20,185 nucleotides of DNA from JBJXFY01 sp046155815 (GCA_046155815.1 JBJXFY010000055.1:1-20185), one strand, 5' to 3'; shown: positions 1 through 8,475, counted from the first letter of the stretch. Notes: a model not told the origin generated them from the sequence alone. Numbers and translations are program-made.

Positions 1-410
1 CGTTGGATCCCGTCTGGTCGGTCAGGCCCTCGTAGACGTCCACGATGGTCGGGGACTCGTCGCCGGTGAGGAGGCTCTGCTTGCTGTTGAGCACGGCCTT
101 GCCCAGCACGATCACGCCGCCCCACAACTGCGACGTGTTCGGCAGCGGCCCGCCCGGCTCGTCAGAATCATAGGGATCATCCACCAGACCGGTGAAGATG
201 ATCGGGTTGTTCGGCGTGCCGTCGGCGATGATCTTGGCCCCACGGGTGATGAAGAGCGCCGCGGCGGAGGCCCCGGAACCCGCCGCGCCCTTGATGACCG
301 TGCCGGGCTCGATGGTGAGGGTGGCACCCTGGAGCACATAGACGCGGTTGGTCAGCACATAGGTGTTCGTGCGGGTCCAGGTGGTGTTGGCGGCGATCTC
401 GCCGACGATG
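1..410 (-). repeat. Direct repeat, second module copy in the beta-helix gene
   Basis: This stretch matches 1330-1739 at a constant offset of 1329 bp (exactly 443 codons). Bases 1-124 are identical to 1330-1453. Substitutions appear from 125 onward, and identity falls to roughly 85 percent by eye toward the N-terminal side of the module. The offset keeps the reading frame, so this is a coding duplication. The copy continues beyond the left window edge. Confidence 0.95.
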
Positions 411-1825
411 CCCACCGGGACACCGCTGCCGCCGTTCTTCTCGATCAGCCCGAAGACCTGCAGGCCGGTCCAGCGGGTGAGCCAGAGGTCATCGGGAGCG
501 AACGCACCGCCGTAGTTCACCGGCTTGTAGAAGTCATCGGCAGGCACCGGACGATAGGTCGTGAACACCGGGGAACCCGCCTGGGGGCGTGGATCGAGGC
601 CAAGGTTGCCAATGTAGCTGATGCCACGCAGCAGCGGGTTGGCGCTCAGGTTGCCGTTCAGGGCGGGGGTCATCTGATTAACCACCGCGGCGGTGACGCC
701 GTGGTTCAGCGTGGTGATGTTGTGGAAGATGCTGTCGCGGAGCTGGGCCTGGCCGGCGAGCACCTCGTCGTCGGTGTTGGTCTCCACGCGCACGCCGCGC
801 TGGAAGTTCACGAACACGCCGTTGTAGATCTTCGGCTGCGCGTCGTCGCGGATGCGGAAGGCGCGGGCCTCAAACTCGGTCCCCGTGGTGCCCAGCCGGC
901 GGCCGATCATCGTGACGTTGTACACGGACCAGTCCGAGGCGGGCAAAAGCTCAAGGGCGGCGTCGAGGTCGCCGTCAATCTCCATGCCGTTGTCCCCCGA
1001 ATTCGCGTCGCCGCTCTCGTTCTGGATGGCGAACCAGAACTGGTTCTTGCCGCGGTAACCCTGGTCGGTGTCGAAGGAGTCGTCCGCGCAGAACGCCGCC
1101 ACCAGGTAGCGGGTGTTCACGCAGCCGCCCCACCACTCGAACCCGTCGTCCGAGTTGCCGAGGACCTCGACGCACTCGATGACCGTGCCCTTGCCGACGC
1201 CGCCCATCGTGAGGCCGTTGATCTCGCGGTTGTTCTCCAGCGTGGTGCCGCCGTGGCGGATGGAGACGTAGCGGATGACGCCGGAGTTGTCGTTGTCATC
1301 CGTGCCGCCGAAGCGGTTGAGCTTCTGGCCGTTGGATCCCGTCTGGTCGGTCAGGCCCTCGTAGACGTCCACGATGGTCGGGGACTCGTCGCCGGTGAGG
1401 AGGCTCTGCTTGCTGTTGAGCACGGCCTTGCCCAGCACGATCACGCCGCCCCAGAGCTGCGACGTGTTCGGCAGCGGCCCGCCCGGCTCGTCGTCACGGA
1501 AAGGATCATCCACCAGGCCGGTGAAGATGATCGGCTTGTCGGGGAGGCCCTCGGCGATGATCTTCGCCCCGCGGGTGATGACGAGCGCCGCGGCGGACGC
1601 CCCGGAGCCCACGGCACCACGGATCACGGTGCCGGGCTCGATGGTGAGGGTGGCACCCTGGAGCACATAGACGCGGTTGCTCAGGATGTACGCGGTGTCG
1701 GAGGTCCAAGTGGTGTTGACCCCGATTTCACCGACGACGACGTTGGTGGAGGTGACGGCAGCCGAGGCAGTAAGCCCGATGGCCGCCGCCAAGGCGGCGA
1801 AAAGCCGCAGAAGCGTTTTGGTCAT
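1..1825 (-). CDS. Large exported probable beta-helix protein with tandem 443-residue modules (3' end outside window)
   Basis: The frame is open from the ATG at 1825 to the window edge (608 codons) with no stop, so the C-terminus is missing. It begins with a signal peptide (MTKTLLRLFAALAAAIGLTA, cleaved near ASAA). The module then reads GEI-NTTWT, RVYVLQGATLTIEPGTVIRG, ARGAKIIAEG-like, LWGGVIVLGKA, IRYVSIRHGG, EINGLTMGGVGKGT, SDDGFEWWGG and DNGMEIDG. Short regularly spaced hydrophobic strands with Gly/Asn turns suggest a right-handed parallel beta-helix; similar exported proteins are known from Bacteroidota and Verrucomicrobiota. A second copy of the module starts near position 400 and runs off the window. 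The gene starts 38 nt after the PEP-CTERM gene and has no purine Shine-Dalgarno site (leader AACTCCACCACGCT). Function is unknown; surface binding, perhaps as partner of the nearby TonB-dependent receptor, is inference. The acidic DD/DN motifs could bind calcium. Reading frame very sure, fold moderately sure. Confidence 0.85.
   Translation of the reverse strand, partial: MTKTLLRLFAALAAAIGLTASAAVTSTNVVVGEIGVNTTWTSDTAYILSNRVYVLQGATLTIEPGTVIRGAVGSGASAAALVITRGAKIIAEGLPDKPIIFTGLVDDPFRDDEPGGPLPNTSQLWGGVIVLGKAVLNSKQSLLTGDESPTIVDVYEGLTDQTGSNGQKLNRFGGTDDNDNSGVIRYVSIRHGGTTLENNREINGLTMGGVGKGTVIECVEVLGNSDDGFEWWGGCVNTRYLVAAFCADDSFDTDQGYRGKNQFWFAIQNESGDANSGDNGMEIDGDLDAALELLPASDWSVYNVTMIGRRLGTTGTEFEARAFRIRDDAQPKIYNGVFVNFQRGVRVETNTDDEVLAGQAQLRDSIFHNITTLNHGVTAAVVNQMTPALNGNLSANPLLRGISYIGNLGLDPRPQAGSPVFTTYRPVPADDFYKPVNYGGAFAPDDLWLTRWTGLQVFGLIEKNGGSGVPVGIVGEIAANTTWTRTNTYVLTNRVYVLQGATLTIEPGTVIKGAAGSGASAAALFITRGAKIIADGTPNNPIIFTGLVDDPYDSDEPGGPLPNTSQLWGGVIVLGKAVLNSKQSLLTGDESPTIVDVYEGLTDQTGSN
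1330..1739 (-). repeat. Direct repeat, first module copy in the beta-helix gene
   Basis: This is the partner of 1-410, 1329 bp away, inside the same gene. It encodes the segment from the GEI-NTTWT motif through LWGGVIVLGKAVLNSKQSLL to the GSN(G) turn. Differences are scattered and mostly near the start of the module. That pattern argues for a true diverging duplication, not an assembly artefact. Confidence 0.95.
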
Positions 1826-1863
1826 AGCGTGGTGGAGTTACGACATGGAAACGACGGCAGGAA

Positions 1864-2529
1864 TCACTTGGCCACCGCGGCCAGCTTACGGCGGCGGTAG
1901 AAATGCACCGCGCCAAAGGCGGCGAGGGCGGCACCGATCGCGACATTGGTGGCAGGCTCGGGGACGACGACGAACGGATTCTCGCTCGCCACCATGTTTT
2001 CGATGATGTCCCACCGGTAGTTGCCAATGCCCACCGGGGCGGTCACCGACATCTGGGAAACATCGAAGCTGAAGGACTGTCCCGGCTGCCAGTCCGCCGC
2101 GGGCGTGGTGGTGTTGAAGAGGAAGGCATACACCGGCTTGTCGAGGAAGCTGGCGATGGGAGCCGCAGAGATATTGTTGCGCTGGAACTTGCCGGGTTGG
2201 TTGCCGAGAATCGCACCGTCCACCTCGTCCTGACGGAACAAGACGTCATCCGCACCGAGCCAACTGGCCGTATCAGTGTTCGCGTCATAACTCAAGGGTA
2301 ACGCGGACAGGTTGAGGCCGTTGCCGAGGGTGTCCACGGCGAACCACATCTCGGAACCGACGGGGGAGAGAACACCACCTGCGGAGTCAAACAGGCGGGT
2401 GATGCCGGTACCCACGCCGGGGCTGGTGGCGGTGGTGATGTTGATCGCCTGCCCGTGGGCCGAGAGGCTGGCGGCGGCGGCGGCAACGAAGATTACGACG
2501 GAGAAACGGGACGCATTTTGCAAGTTCAT
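1864..2529 (-). CDS. PEP-CTERM sorting domain protein
   Basis: A 221-residue exported protein. The N-terminus (about residues 7-27, FSVVIFVAAAAASLSAHGQA) is a signal peptide. The C-terminus shows the canonical tripartite PEP-CTERM signal: VPEPA at 189-193, a hydrophobic helix (IGAALAAFGAVHF), then a basic cluster (YRRRK). In this family, exosortase recognises the signal and moves the protein through the inner membrane toward the cell surface or extracellular polysaccharide. The central part resembles no enzyme I recognise; it is Asn/Asp-rich, as is common for these proteins. The ATG at 2529 was chosen; an in-frame TTG at 2538 would add three residues. It lies 58 nt after the TIGR02597-like gene and 38 nt before the beta-helix gene, suggesting co-transcription. 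No exosortase gene is in the window. Confidence 0.92.
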   Translation of the reverse strand: MNLQNASRFSVVIFVAAAAASLSAHGQAINITTATSPGVGTGITRLFDSAGGVLSPVGSEMWFAVDTLGNGLNLSALPLSYDANTDTASWLGADDVLFRQDEVDGAILGNQPGKFQRNNISAAPIASFLDKPVYAFLFNTTTPAADWQPGQSFSFDVSQMSVTAPVGIGNYRWDIIENMVASENPFVVVPEPATNVAIGAALAAFGAVHFYRRRKLAAVAK

Positions 2530-2538
2530 GATGTTCAA

Positions 2539-2576
2539 GGAGTTGAGGAGTTAGGAGTTGAATTCGGGAAGGAGTT
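2539..2576 (-). repeat. AACTCC repeats in the PEP-CTERM gene leader
   Basis: Four copies of AACTCC (coding strand) sit at 2576-2571, 2559-2554, 2552-2547 and 2544-2539, directly upstream of the ATG at 2529. A further AACTCC lies at 1839-1834, just before the start of the next gene. They could be a regulatory or ribosome-leader element, or simple repeat expansion. No function is known. Confidence 0.5.
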
Positions 2577-2587
2577 CAGGACGGGTT

Positions 2588-3661
2588 TCAGAACGGGGGA
2601 GGCTGACGCCAGATGAGTCCGGACGGATTCAGGACGAAGGCGACGTAGCCGACAGTCGGCGACAGGGGGAGGTTGGCATCCGGACCACCGAGGGCGGAGG
2701 AATACCAGCCGTTCTCAGCCGCGCTGCCGCCCGCGAAGTGGAAGTAGTCGTCAGCGAAGGAACTGCCGTCCACAGGGCGGAGGATGTCCGTATCGGACTC
2801 ATCCACAACGCCGGTGAGGTTGGAGGTCCAGCCGGACTCAAGGAGCTTGGAGACGCCGACCTTGGCGTCCACCGGGAAGCCGATGCCCACCGCCGTCTTG
2901 CCGAAGCCAAGGAAGTGGGAGAGCGGCGTGGTCTGGACGTTGCCCACCGAAGCCAGCGTCACGGGGGTTCCGCGGCGGTTGAGGGAAAGAGGCTCGTCGG
3001 GACGGAAGGTGATGGTGGAACCATCCACGGGACCGACCCCAGTGGCGAGGCTGTAGTAGCCGTCGCTGGCACCGCCGTCCGTGAAATAGATGATGTCCTC
3101 GGAGAAGCCGGTGCCGGCGATGCGGTTGATGATGTCATCCGTCGCAGGATCCGGGGCACCCGTGGTGTTCGGGTTCAGCACCGTGGCGGCACCCAGCCCG
3201 AAGATGTCCGCCACTGAAACCAACGGGCGGACCTCAATGGTGTCACCGGCCGCGAGCGAGACGTTCGGGGCGATGGGAGAGGCATCCACGGTGAGGACTC
3301 CGGCGGTGTTGGCGGAAATCAGCCAATAATCGCCGGCGTTGCCCGGCGAGGCGGAGGCGTCCTTCGTCAGGATGACGAGGAACTGGCGGTAGCCGTCCTC
3401 CGGGCCGAACTGGCTGGAAATCCAGCCCGGGGTGCCGGTGGCGGTGATGGTGCTGGCCGTGGCGGAGGCGACGGCGCCCGTCCAGGCGGCCTTCTTCTGC
3501 ATCGGGGCCGCGAAGACGTTGGCACCAGTCGGGTTGATCGTGATCTTATGGACGCCCACCGGGCTGGAGACGGACGACTGGGCGAAGCAAACCGGGGCGA
3601 CGAGCAGGGAAGTGCCCGTGGCCAGCAGCGTGGCAGCAAAGAGTGTTGTTCCGGAAGACAT
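2588..3661 (-). CDS. TIGR02597-like exported protein
   Basis: A 357-residue protein with a clear signal peptide (MSSGTTLFAATLLATGTSLL, cleavage after VCFAQ near residue 28). The mature start, SSVSSPVGVHKITINPTGAN followed by FAAPMQKKAAWTG, has the pattern of the TIGR02597 family, which is expanded in Verrucomicrobiota and has no known function. Also typical are WISSQFGPEDGY, the GDTIEVRP-LVSVADIFG block near the middle and the late GWTSNLTGV. The ATG at 3661 was chosen because it directly begins the signal peptide; the frame stays open upstream with non-ATG codons, but that extension is not signal-like. It is the first gene of a tight three-gene group with the PEP-CTERM and beta-helix genes. 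The leader (CACTCCGACC before ATG) has no Shine-Dalgarno site. The TIGR02597 assignment is from memory of the family pattern. Confidence 0.85.
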   Translation of the reverse strand: MSSGTTLFAATLLATGTSLLVAPVCFAQSSVSSPVGVHKITINPTGANVFAAPMQKKAAWTGAVASATASTITATGTPGWISSQFGPEDGYRQFLVILTKDASASPGNAGDYWLISANTAGVLTVDASPIAPNVSLAAGDTIEVRPLVSVADIFGLGAATVLNPNTTGAPDPATDDIINRIAGTGFSEDIIYFTDGGASDGYYSLATGVGPVDGSTITFRPDEPLSLNRRGTPVTLASVGNVQTTPLSHFLGFGKTAVGIGFPVDAKVGVSKLLESGWTSNLTGVVDESDTDILRPVDGSSFADDYFHFAGGSAAENGWYSSALGGPDANLPLSPTVGYVAFVLNPSGLIWRQPPPF

Positions 3662-3921
3662 GGTCGGAGTGGTGTTTGGTTGCAGCGTGAGGCGGGCTAG
3701 ATCGGCGAAGACACCGGCCGCCCGTGGAAAAGGGTAGTCACCCACCGTCGCCAAGCGAGCAGGGAAACGTAAAATCACGGTTACGGACAGAACACTCCGG
3801 GCCGCACATCTGCACGCAAAAGAATCGTTGCATGGCCTCCATGTCACATTTCGGAAAACATTAAGTCACAAACAGGCTTCGCGGCGCCATCCGCAGGCCG
3901 AAATTGGTGGAGGGGCGCTTC
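3662..3921. other. Intergenic region, 260 bp
   Basis: This lies between the cytochrome gene end and the TIGR02597-like gene start, both minus strand. It is the largest gap inside the left cluster and is richer in A+T around 3840-3875. It probably holds the promoter for the TIGR02597/PEP-CTERM/beta-helix group. No convincing -35/-10 pair or strong terminator hairpin was found by eye. Confidence 0.4.
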
Positions 3922-5484
3922 TCAAGGCAGCCGAAGCACCAAGGCCGCCAAACCATTGGTGCGCCAGAGTCGATCCAGGTCGGCCGGGACGTAGGCGGTG
4001 CGGCCCGGCCCCTGGCGGGCGGAGCCAAGGATGAGTTCCTGCCGCCCATCGCCATCCAGATCGCCGGCATCAAGGCTCAGCCAGCGTCCCAGCGCCGCCC
4101 CGTCCACCCGCAGCCGGGTGAACACCCCGGGAGCATCCTGACGCCACAACGCGAGGCCGCCGTCACGGCGGGACGAAAAATCAGGGTAGTAGGCAATGGC
4201 GGCCAGATCCAGGTCGCCGTCGCCATCCAAATCCCGGGCGACGGCCCTGCAAGCCCCCGGCAACGGCAGAAAGAGGGCTTCCTCGAAGCGCAGGCCGCCA
4301 CGGTCCAAATACACCCGCACGCCGTGGTCCGGCCGCGGCCGGGCCGGATAGTCTCCGGCATCGCCATTGGTCACCAGCAGGTCCGGCCGGCCATCCGCGT
4401 CAAAGTCCACAAGCTCGAAGGAGGTATGGCCGTGGGAAGGCGGACGCTCCAGGGCAATCCGGGAAAGGAAGCCGCCCCGACCGTCATTGACGTAGAGGAA
4501 CAGGGCCTCGGTGGCCTGCGCCACCAGGACCGCCAGGTCCGGCCGCCCGTCGCCGGTCAGGTCCCGGATTTCCGCCCGCAACGCGCCCGGCCGGGGCAGG
4601 AGCACATGCTCACGGTACCCGCCTTCCGCCAAGGCTTCGAACCAGGCAAACCGGCCGGAGTACCAGCCAAACATGCTGACCACGAGGTCCGGGCGCCCGT
4701 CCCGGTTCAGGTCCGCCTCGGCGACGTGGACGGGCCGGGGCAGATCCCGCAGCAGCACCGCCGGTTCGCCCGGCAGGCCGTCCGTCAGCGGCACCCGCAC
4801 CACGCTGCCCAGCGCCTCCTCGGTCGGGGAAAAGCGGCCGATGCAGGCCGCGACCAGGCCGTGCGCCCCTTCAGCAAGGGAAACCGCGGGACTGGGCAGC
4901 CGGCGGGCGGCGCGTTCCTCCCCGGCCGCGGTGAGCAGCCGCAGTTCAGAGGTCCGGCCGTCCGAAAGCCAAAACCCGCCCTGCGCGGGCGCCGCCTGCA
5001 CCAGCAGCGTCTGCGGATCGTCCCCGCCGACCCGGACGGGCTGCGCCTGCACCCCGGGCCAAAGCGCCGGCTCCCCGCCGGCGACGGAAGCCGGGCGATT
5101 CGTCGGCGCGCCCGCCACATAATAGGCGACGATGTCCCACCAGTCGTCGCGGGACATGGCGGCCTGCGGTAGAACCATGCCGGAGCGGCGGATCCGTTCG
5201 CCCTCGCGGCCACCGGGCAGAACCTCCGGAGCCAGGCCCAGCAGGCCCATCATCCAGGGAAGCACGCCTTCCACCCAGGCCTGCCGGTCCAACTGCTCCG
5301 GCCGCGGAAGCTGATGGCAGGTGGCGCAGTGACGGCGGGCCAGCTCCTGCCCGCGGGCCACTCGCTCCGTCTGGAGCAGCTGCTCCTCGAAGCGCCGCGG
5401 GTCGGGCTGGGCAGGCACGGCACAGGCCAGCAGCCAGGCCAGCCCGGTCAAAAAACCAGTCCGCAGCGGGCGGGGTCTCGTCAT
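3922..5484 (-). CDS. Secreted c-type cytochrome fused to FG-GAP/VCBS repeats
   Basis: 520 residues. The signal sequence (residues about 8-25) contains LLAC at 18-21, so it could be a lipoprotein instead of a soluble exported protein. A single haem c site, CATCH, is at 53-57, and methionines at 103 or 110 are possible axial ligands. DDWWDIVAYYV at 113-123 resembles the last helix of a cytochrome c domain. From about 170 onward it is a beta-propeller of FG-GAP/VCBS type, with calcium-loop motifs DLNRDGRPDL (258-267), DLTGDGRPDL (308-317), DFDADGRPDL (360-369), DLDGDGDLDL (418-427) and DLDGDGRQEL (475-484). It starts 27 nt after the TonB-dependent receptor stop, so the two are probably co-transcribed. 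This suggests an electron-transfer or substrate-oxidising partner on the periplasmic or outer face. The substrate is unknown, and no enzyme active site is recognised. Confidence 0.93.
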   Translation of the reverse strand: MTRPRPLRTGFLTGLAWLLACAVPAQPDPRRFEEQLLQTERVARGQELARRHCATCHQLPRPEQLDRQAWVEGVLPWMMGLLGLAPEVLPGGREGERIRRSGMVLPQAAMSRDDWWDIVAYYVAGAPTNRPASVAGGEPALWPGVQAQPVRVGGDDPQTLLVQAAPAQGGFWLSDGRTSELRLLTAAGEERAARRLPSPAVSLAEGAHGLVAACIGRFSPTEEALGSVVRVPLTDGLPGEPAVLLRDLPRPVHVAEADLNRDGRPDLVVSMFGWYSGRFAWFEALAEGGYREHVLLPRPGALRAEIRDLTGDGRPDLAVLVAQATEALFLYVNDGRGGFLSRIALERPPSHGHTSFELVDFDADGRPDLLVTNGDAGDYPARPRPDHGVRVYLDRGGLRFEEALFLPLPGACRAVARDLDGDGDLDLAAIAYYPDFSSRRDGGLALWRQDAPGVFTRLRVDGAALGRWLSLDAGDLDGDGRQELILGSARQGPGRTAYVPADLDRLWRTNGLAALVLRLP

Positions 5485-5511
5485 GACGGAATCCAGGGCA
5501 CCCGAGGCCGG

Positions 5512-8475
5512 CTAGAAATCGTACACAAAGGCGAGGCTGAAGGTGCGTCCCTTCGTGGACACAGAATAGGGCGCGTCGGGCTGGCCGAAGTCGGACATCT
5601 TGATGACGCTCTCGAAGGTCGGGTCCAGCAGGTTCTTAGCCTGGAAACGCAGCCGCCAGTGCTCCGAGAGCTGCTGAGAGATGTTCAGGTCCAGCACCGG
5701 CGCCGGCTCCTCATAGACGCTGGGCATGTCCGGGTTCACCACGATCAGTCGCGAGCCAAACATGCTGAAGGCCAGCGTGACCGACGTGCCGAGCGGCTCG
5801 CTGTCCCAGCTGAGGTCGCAGGTGATGATGTAGGGCGACTGGTCGAAGAGCGGGCGGGTGCGCTCGGCATCTGGAAAACCGGTGAGAAGGAACTCCAGTT
5901 CCTGATCGCTCAGCTCGGTCTCGGACTTGATGAGGGCGAAGCTGCCGCCGAAGCTGAAATCGGCCAGGGCCTCATGGATCACGTCGAGGCCCGAGCGCAC
6001 CTCGAGCTCCGCGCCGTACACCTCGGCCGCGTCGCGGTTGTCGTAGGTGGTCACGTCGCTGTCGCGCGAGAGGCGCACCAGTTCGATGGCGTCCTTGATG
6101 TCCTTGTAGAAGCCGCCCACCGCGATCAGGGCGCCGGGGCGGAAGTACCATTCCCAGCGCAGGTCGTAGTTCTTGAGGGAAGAAGGCCCGAGGTCGGGGT
6201 TGCCGATCAGCAGCTCGCCGCCGGCGAAGTTGACCAGCGGGATCGGCGTGATCTCGCGGAACGCCGGCCGGGTAATGGTCTGCGAGTAGGCCAGCCGCAG
6301 GTTCATGTTGGTGATGATGGTGTACGTGACCCAGGCGGCGGGGAGGACGTCCGAGTATTCCTGGATGGTCGTCTGCGGGACCGGGAGCTCTCCGCCGGTG
6401 GTGATCGTGTTGAGGCTGGTGGACTCGTAGCGGAAACCACCCGAGACCTTGACCCGTTCCAGAACCGGCACCTCCGCCGTCACGTAGCCGGCGGGCACGT
6501 CCTGCGTGCCGGAGTACACGTAGTTCGCCGGGACCGAGGCGACATACCGGGGGAAGACGTAGTTGGTGAAGCGGCCCTGCCGCACCAGGCGGTACTCCAA
6601 CAGCTCGTCGGTGACGAGCTGGTTCAGGTCGCCGGTGGTCCGGAATTCATCGCCACTCCCGTCCCAGTTCAGGCTGCGGTACTGCACCGCCCGCTCGCGG
6701 TAATTACGCTCCGTCCCGGTGAAGGAGCCGCCAAAGCGGAGCACCGTGGGCTGGCTGGTGAGGAGGTCGAAGCCAATGGAGTTGTCCAGCTTTGCGGATC
6801 CATTTTCCTCCTCGATGGTGCGAAAATAGCGGCTGGGCACCGGCGGCACCGGGGCCGAACTGATGCCCCAGCGCCCCTGCGAGTCGCGCTGACCGGCGAA
6901 GAAGCGCTGGTCCGGATCATCCTGGCTCGTCAGCCCCAGCGAGGCATTCCAGGCGGCGGTGTAGTCCAGCCGGCCCGGGAACTCGTGCTCGCCGCGGAGC
7001 TGGTACATCTGGAGGTTGCGCTCGCTGTAGGTGATGGCCGTCGAACGGAACACCTCGCCCGGCTCCTGGTCGTCGGTGGTGCCCACCAGGTCGCGGACGT
7101 TGTTCTCACCGTTCTGCGTGTACACAAAAGTGAAGTCAAACTGGTGCGCCTCGACGGGGGCGTAGCCCAAGCCCACCGTGCCCGCCCAGCTCACCTCGTC
7201 CACGCCCCGCGTTTCGTTTAGATCCTTGGTCACCGCCAGGGCATTGCCCCCCACCTCCGGCTCGTACCGCACCTGCCGGCCGTCATCGAAGAAGTTGTAA
7301 TCGTGCTTGTAGCCGAAGCCCAGCACGTAGCCGAAGACCTGGTCGCCCAGGCTGCGGCGGTCGCCGACCACGAAGCCAAGCTCATGATTGGGCAGCGCCG
7401 TCTTGTTGATCGGACCGAAATCATTGTTGTTGAACGACTTCCCAACGGCAACGACCGCATCGGCGCGCTCCTGGGTGCCCGGTTCGAGGCGGAGGGGCGG
7501 GGTTGGCACCTCGTTAGGTGCATACCGGGCCAGTCCCGCGGGGATTTCCCGGAAGCCGTCATCCATGCCGAACCACTCCAAGCCGCCTCCCTCGGAGGTG
7601 ATGAAGTTGTCGCGAAAGTGGGCCTGGGTATTGAAGCCGATCTTGCCGCCAAACTGGGCGAAGAACTTCTCCGGCACGCTGCGGGTGATGATGTTGATGG
7701 TGCCGCCGCCAAAGTTGCCCGGCAGGTCGGGCGTGAAGGTCTTGCTGACCAGCACGGTCTCGATCATCTGCGACGGGATCAGGTCCAGTTGCGCGGCCTT
7801 GCGGAAGGGGTCGGCGGTGGGTACCTCGGCGCCGTTCAGGAGGGAGACGTTGTAGCGGTCCGTGAGGCCACGGATGACGGCGAACTTGCCGTCCACGACG
7901 GTCGCCCCGGTGATCTTGGTCACGATCTCCGCGGCGTCCGAGGCGCCGAGCCGGCGGAACTGGTCCGCACCGATGGAGTCGAGAATGCCGGCGGCGTTCT
8001 GGCGCTCCAGGAGCAGCGCCACGGCCCCTTCTTCAAACTCATCGGCCGTCACCTCGAATTCCTCGAGTTCGTAAAACTCCGGCCGCAGCGTGCCCGGTGC
8101 CGCGGTGGTCTGCCCGGCGATGACCCGGATGTCCGTGACGGTGACCGCAGCATATCCGGAGAGGCTGAACCGCACGGTGTGGCTGCCGGGCGGCACGTCC
8201 GTAAGCTGGTAGCGCCCCTGTCCGTCCGTCTGCGTCGCCTTTGTGGTGCCGCGCAGGAGCACGTTCACACCGCCCAGCGGCCTGCCATCCCATCCGTCCA
8301 TGATGGTGCCCGCAATCCCGCCGGTCTCCTGGGCGTGGGCCGTCCGCGCGGCCGACAGCAGCAGCCCGAGAGCCACAAGAACCCTCGCCAGCCGGGCCAG
8401 CCACAGCGTCCCGGCGTCCCGGCGCGGGGTCCGGGAGGCGGCGGGGCCGGTCCGGCTCGGTCTGCTCGAAAACAT
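5512..8475 (-). CDS. TonB-dependent outer-membrane receptor
   Basis: 987 residues. A basic N-terminal stretch is followed by a signal peptide (about 25-49, cleavage after TAHA). Residues 52-125 form a carboxypeptidase-regulatory-like beta-sandwich (GGIAGTIMDGWDGRPLGGVN, DGQGRYQLTDVPPG). A putative TonB-contact segment (ELEEFEVTADEFEEG, 136-150) precedes the plug (about 155-270; FAVIRGLTDRYNVSLLNGAE, NFGGGTINIITR). The rest is a long 22-strand-type barrel ending in an aromatic residue (FVYDF), as expected for BAM insertion. Such receptors import large or scarce substrates using TonB-ExbBD energy; the substrate cannot be read from the sequence. It heads the left minus-strand cluster, 27 nt before the cytochrome gene. 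The ATG at 8475 is the only sensible start. No SusD-like partner follows it, unlike the Bacteroidota arrangement. Confidence 0.96.
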   Translation of the reverse strand: MFSSRPSRTGPAASRTPRRDAGTLWLARLARVLVALGLLLSAARTAHAQETGGIAGTIMDGWDGRPLGGVNVLLRGTTKATQTDGQGRYQLTDVPPGSHTVRFSLSGYAAVTVTDIRVIAGQTTAAPGTLRPEFYELEEFEVTADEFEEGAVALLLERQNAAGILDSIGADQFRRLGASDAAEIVTKITGATVVDGKFAVIRGLTDRYNVSLLNGAEVPTADPFRKAAQLDLIPSQMIETVLVSKTFTPDLPGNFGGGTINIITRSVPEKFFAQFGGKIGFNTQAHFRDNFITSEGGGLEWFGMDDGFREIPAGLARYAPNEVPTPPLRLEPGTQERADAVVAVGKSFNNNDFGPINKTALPNHELGFVVGDRRSLGDQVFGYVLGFGYKHDYNFFDDGRQVRYEPEVGGNALAVTKDLNETRGVDEVSWAGTVGLGYAPVEAHQFDFTFVYTQNGENNVRDLVGTTDDQEPGEVFRSTAITYSERNLQMYQLRGEHEFPGRLDYTAAWNASLGLTSQDDPDQRFFAGQRDSQGRWGISSAPVPPVPSRYFRTIEEENGSAKLDNSIGFDLLTSQPTVLRFGGSFTGTERNYRERAVQYRSLNWDGSGDEFRTTGDLNQLVTDELLEYRLVRQGRFTNYVFPRYVASVPANYVYSGTQDVPAGYVTAEVPVLERVKVSGGFRYESTSLNTITTGGELPVPQTTIQEYSDVLPAAWVTYTIITNMNLRLAYSQTITRPAFREITPIPLVNFAGGELLIGNPDLGPSSLKNYDLRWEWYFRPGALIAVGGFYKDIKDAIELVRLSRDSDVTTYDNRDAAEVYGAELEVRSGLDVIHEALADFSFGGSFALIKSETELSDQELEFLLTGFPDAERTRPLFDQSPYIITCDLSWDSEPLGTSVTLAFSMFGSRLIVVNPDMPSVYEEPAPVLDLNISQQLSEHWRLRFQAKNLLDPTFESVIKMSDFGQPDAPYSVSTKGRTFSLAFVYDF

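Noticed and set aside
701..1900. Plus-strand open frame of 399 codons
   Set aside because: It is antisense to the beta-helix gene; its translation is Val/Ala/Arg-rich with no domain, while the minus strand gives a signal peptide and repeated structured module.
3904..5172. Plus-strand open frame of 422 codons
   Set aside because: Antisense to the FG-GAP repeats of the cytochrome gene; low-complexity translation.
5314..7221. Plus-strand open frame of 635 codons
   Set aside because: It is antisense to the TonB-dependent receptor and cytochrome genes; GC-rich codons leave the opposite strand free of stops. No motifs.
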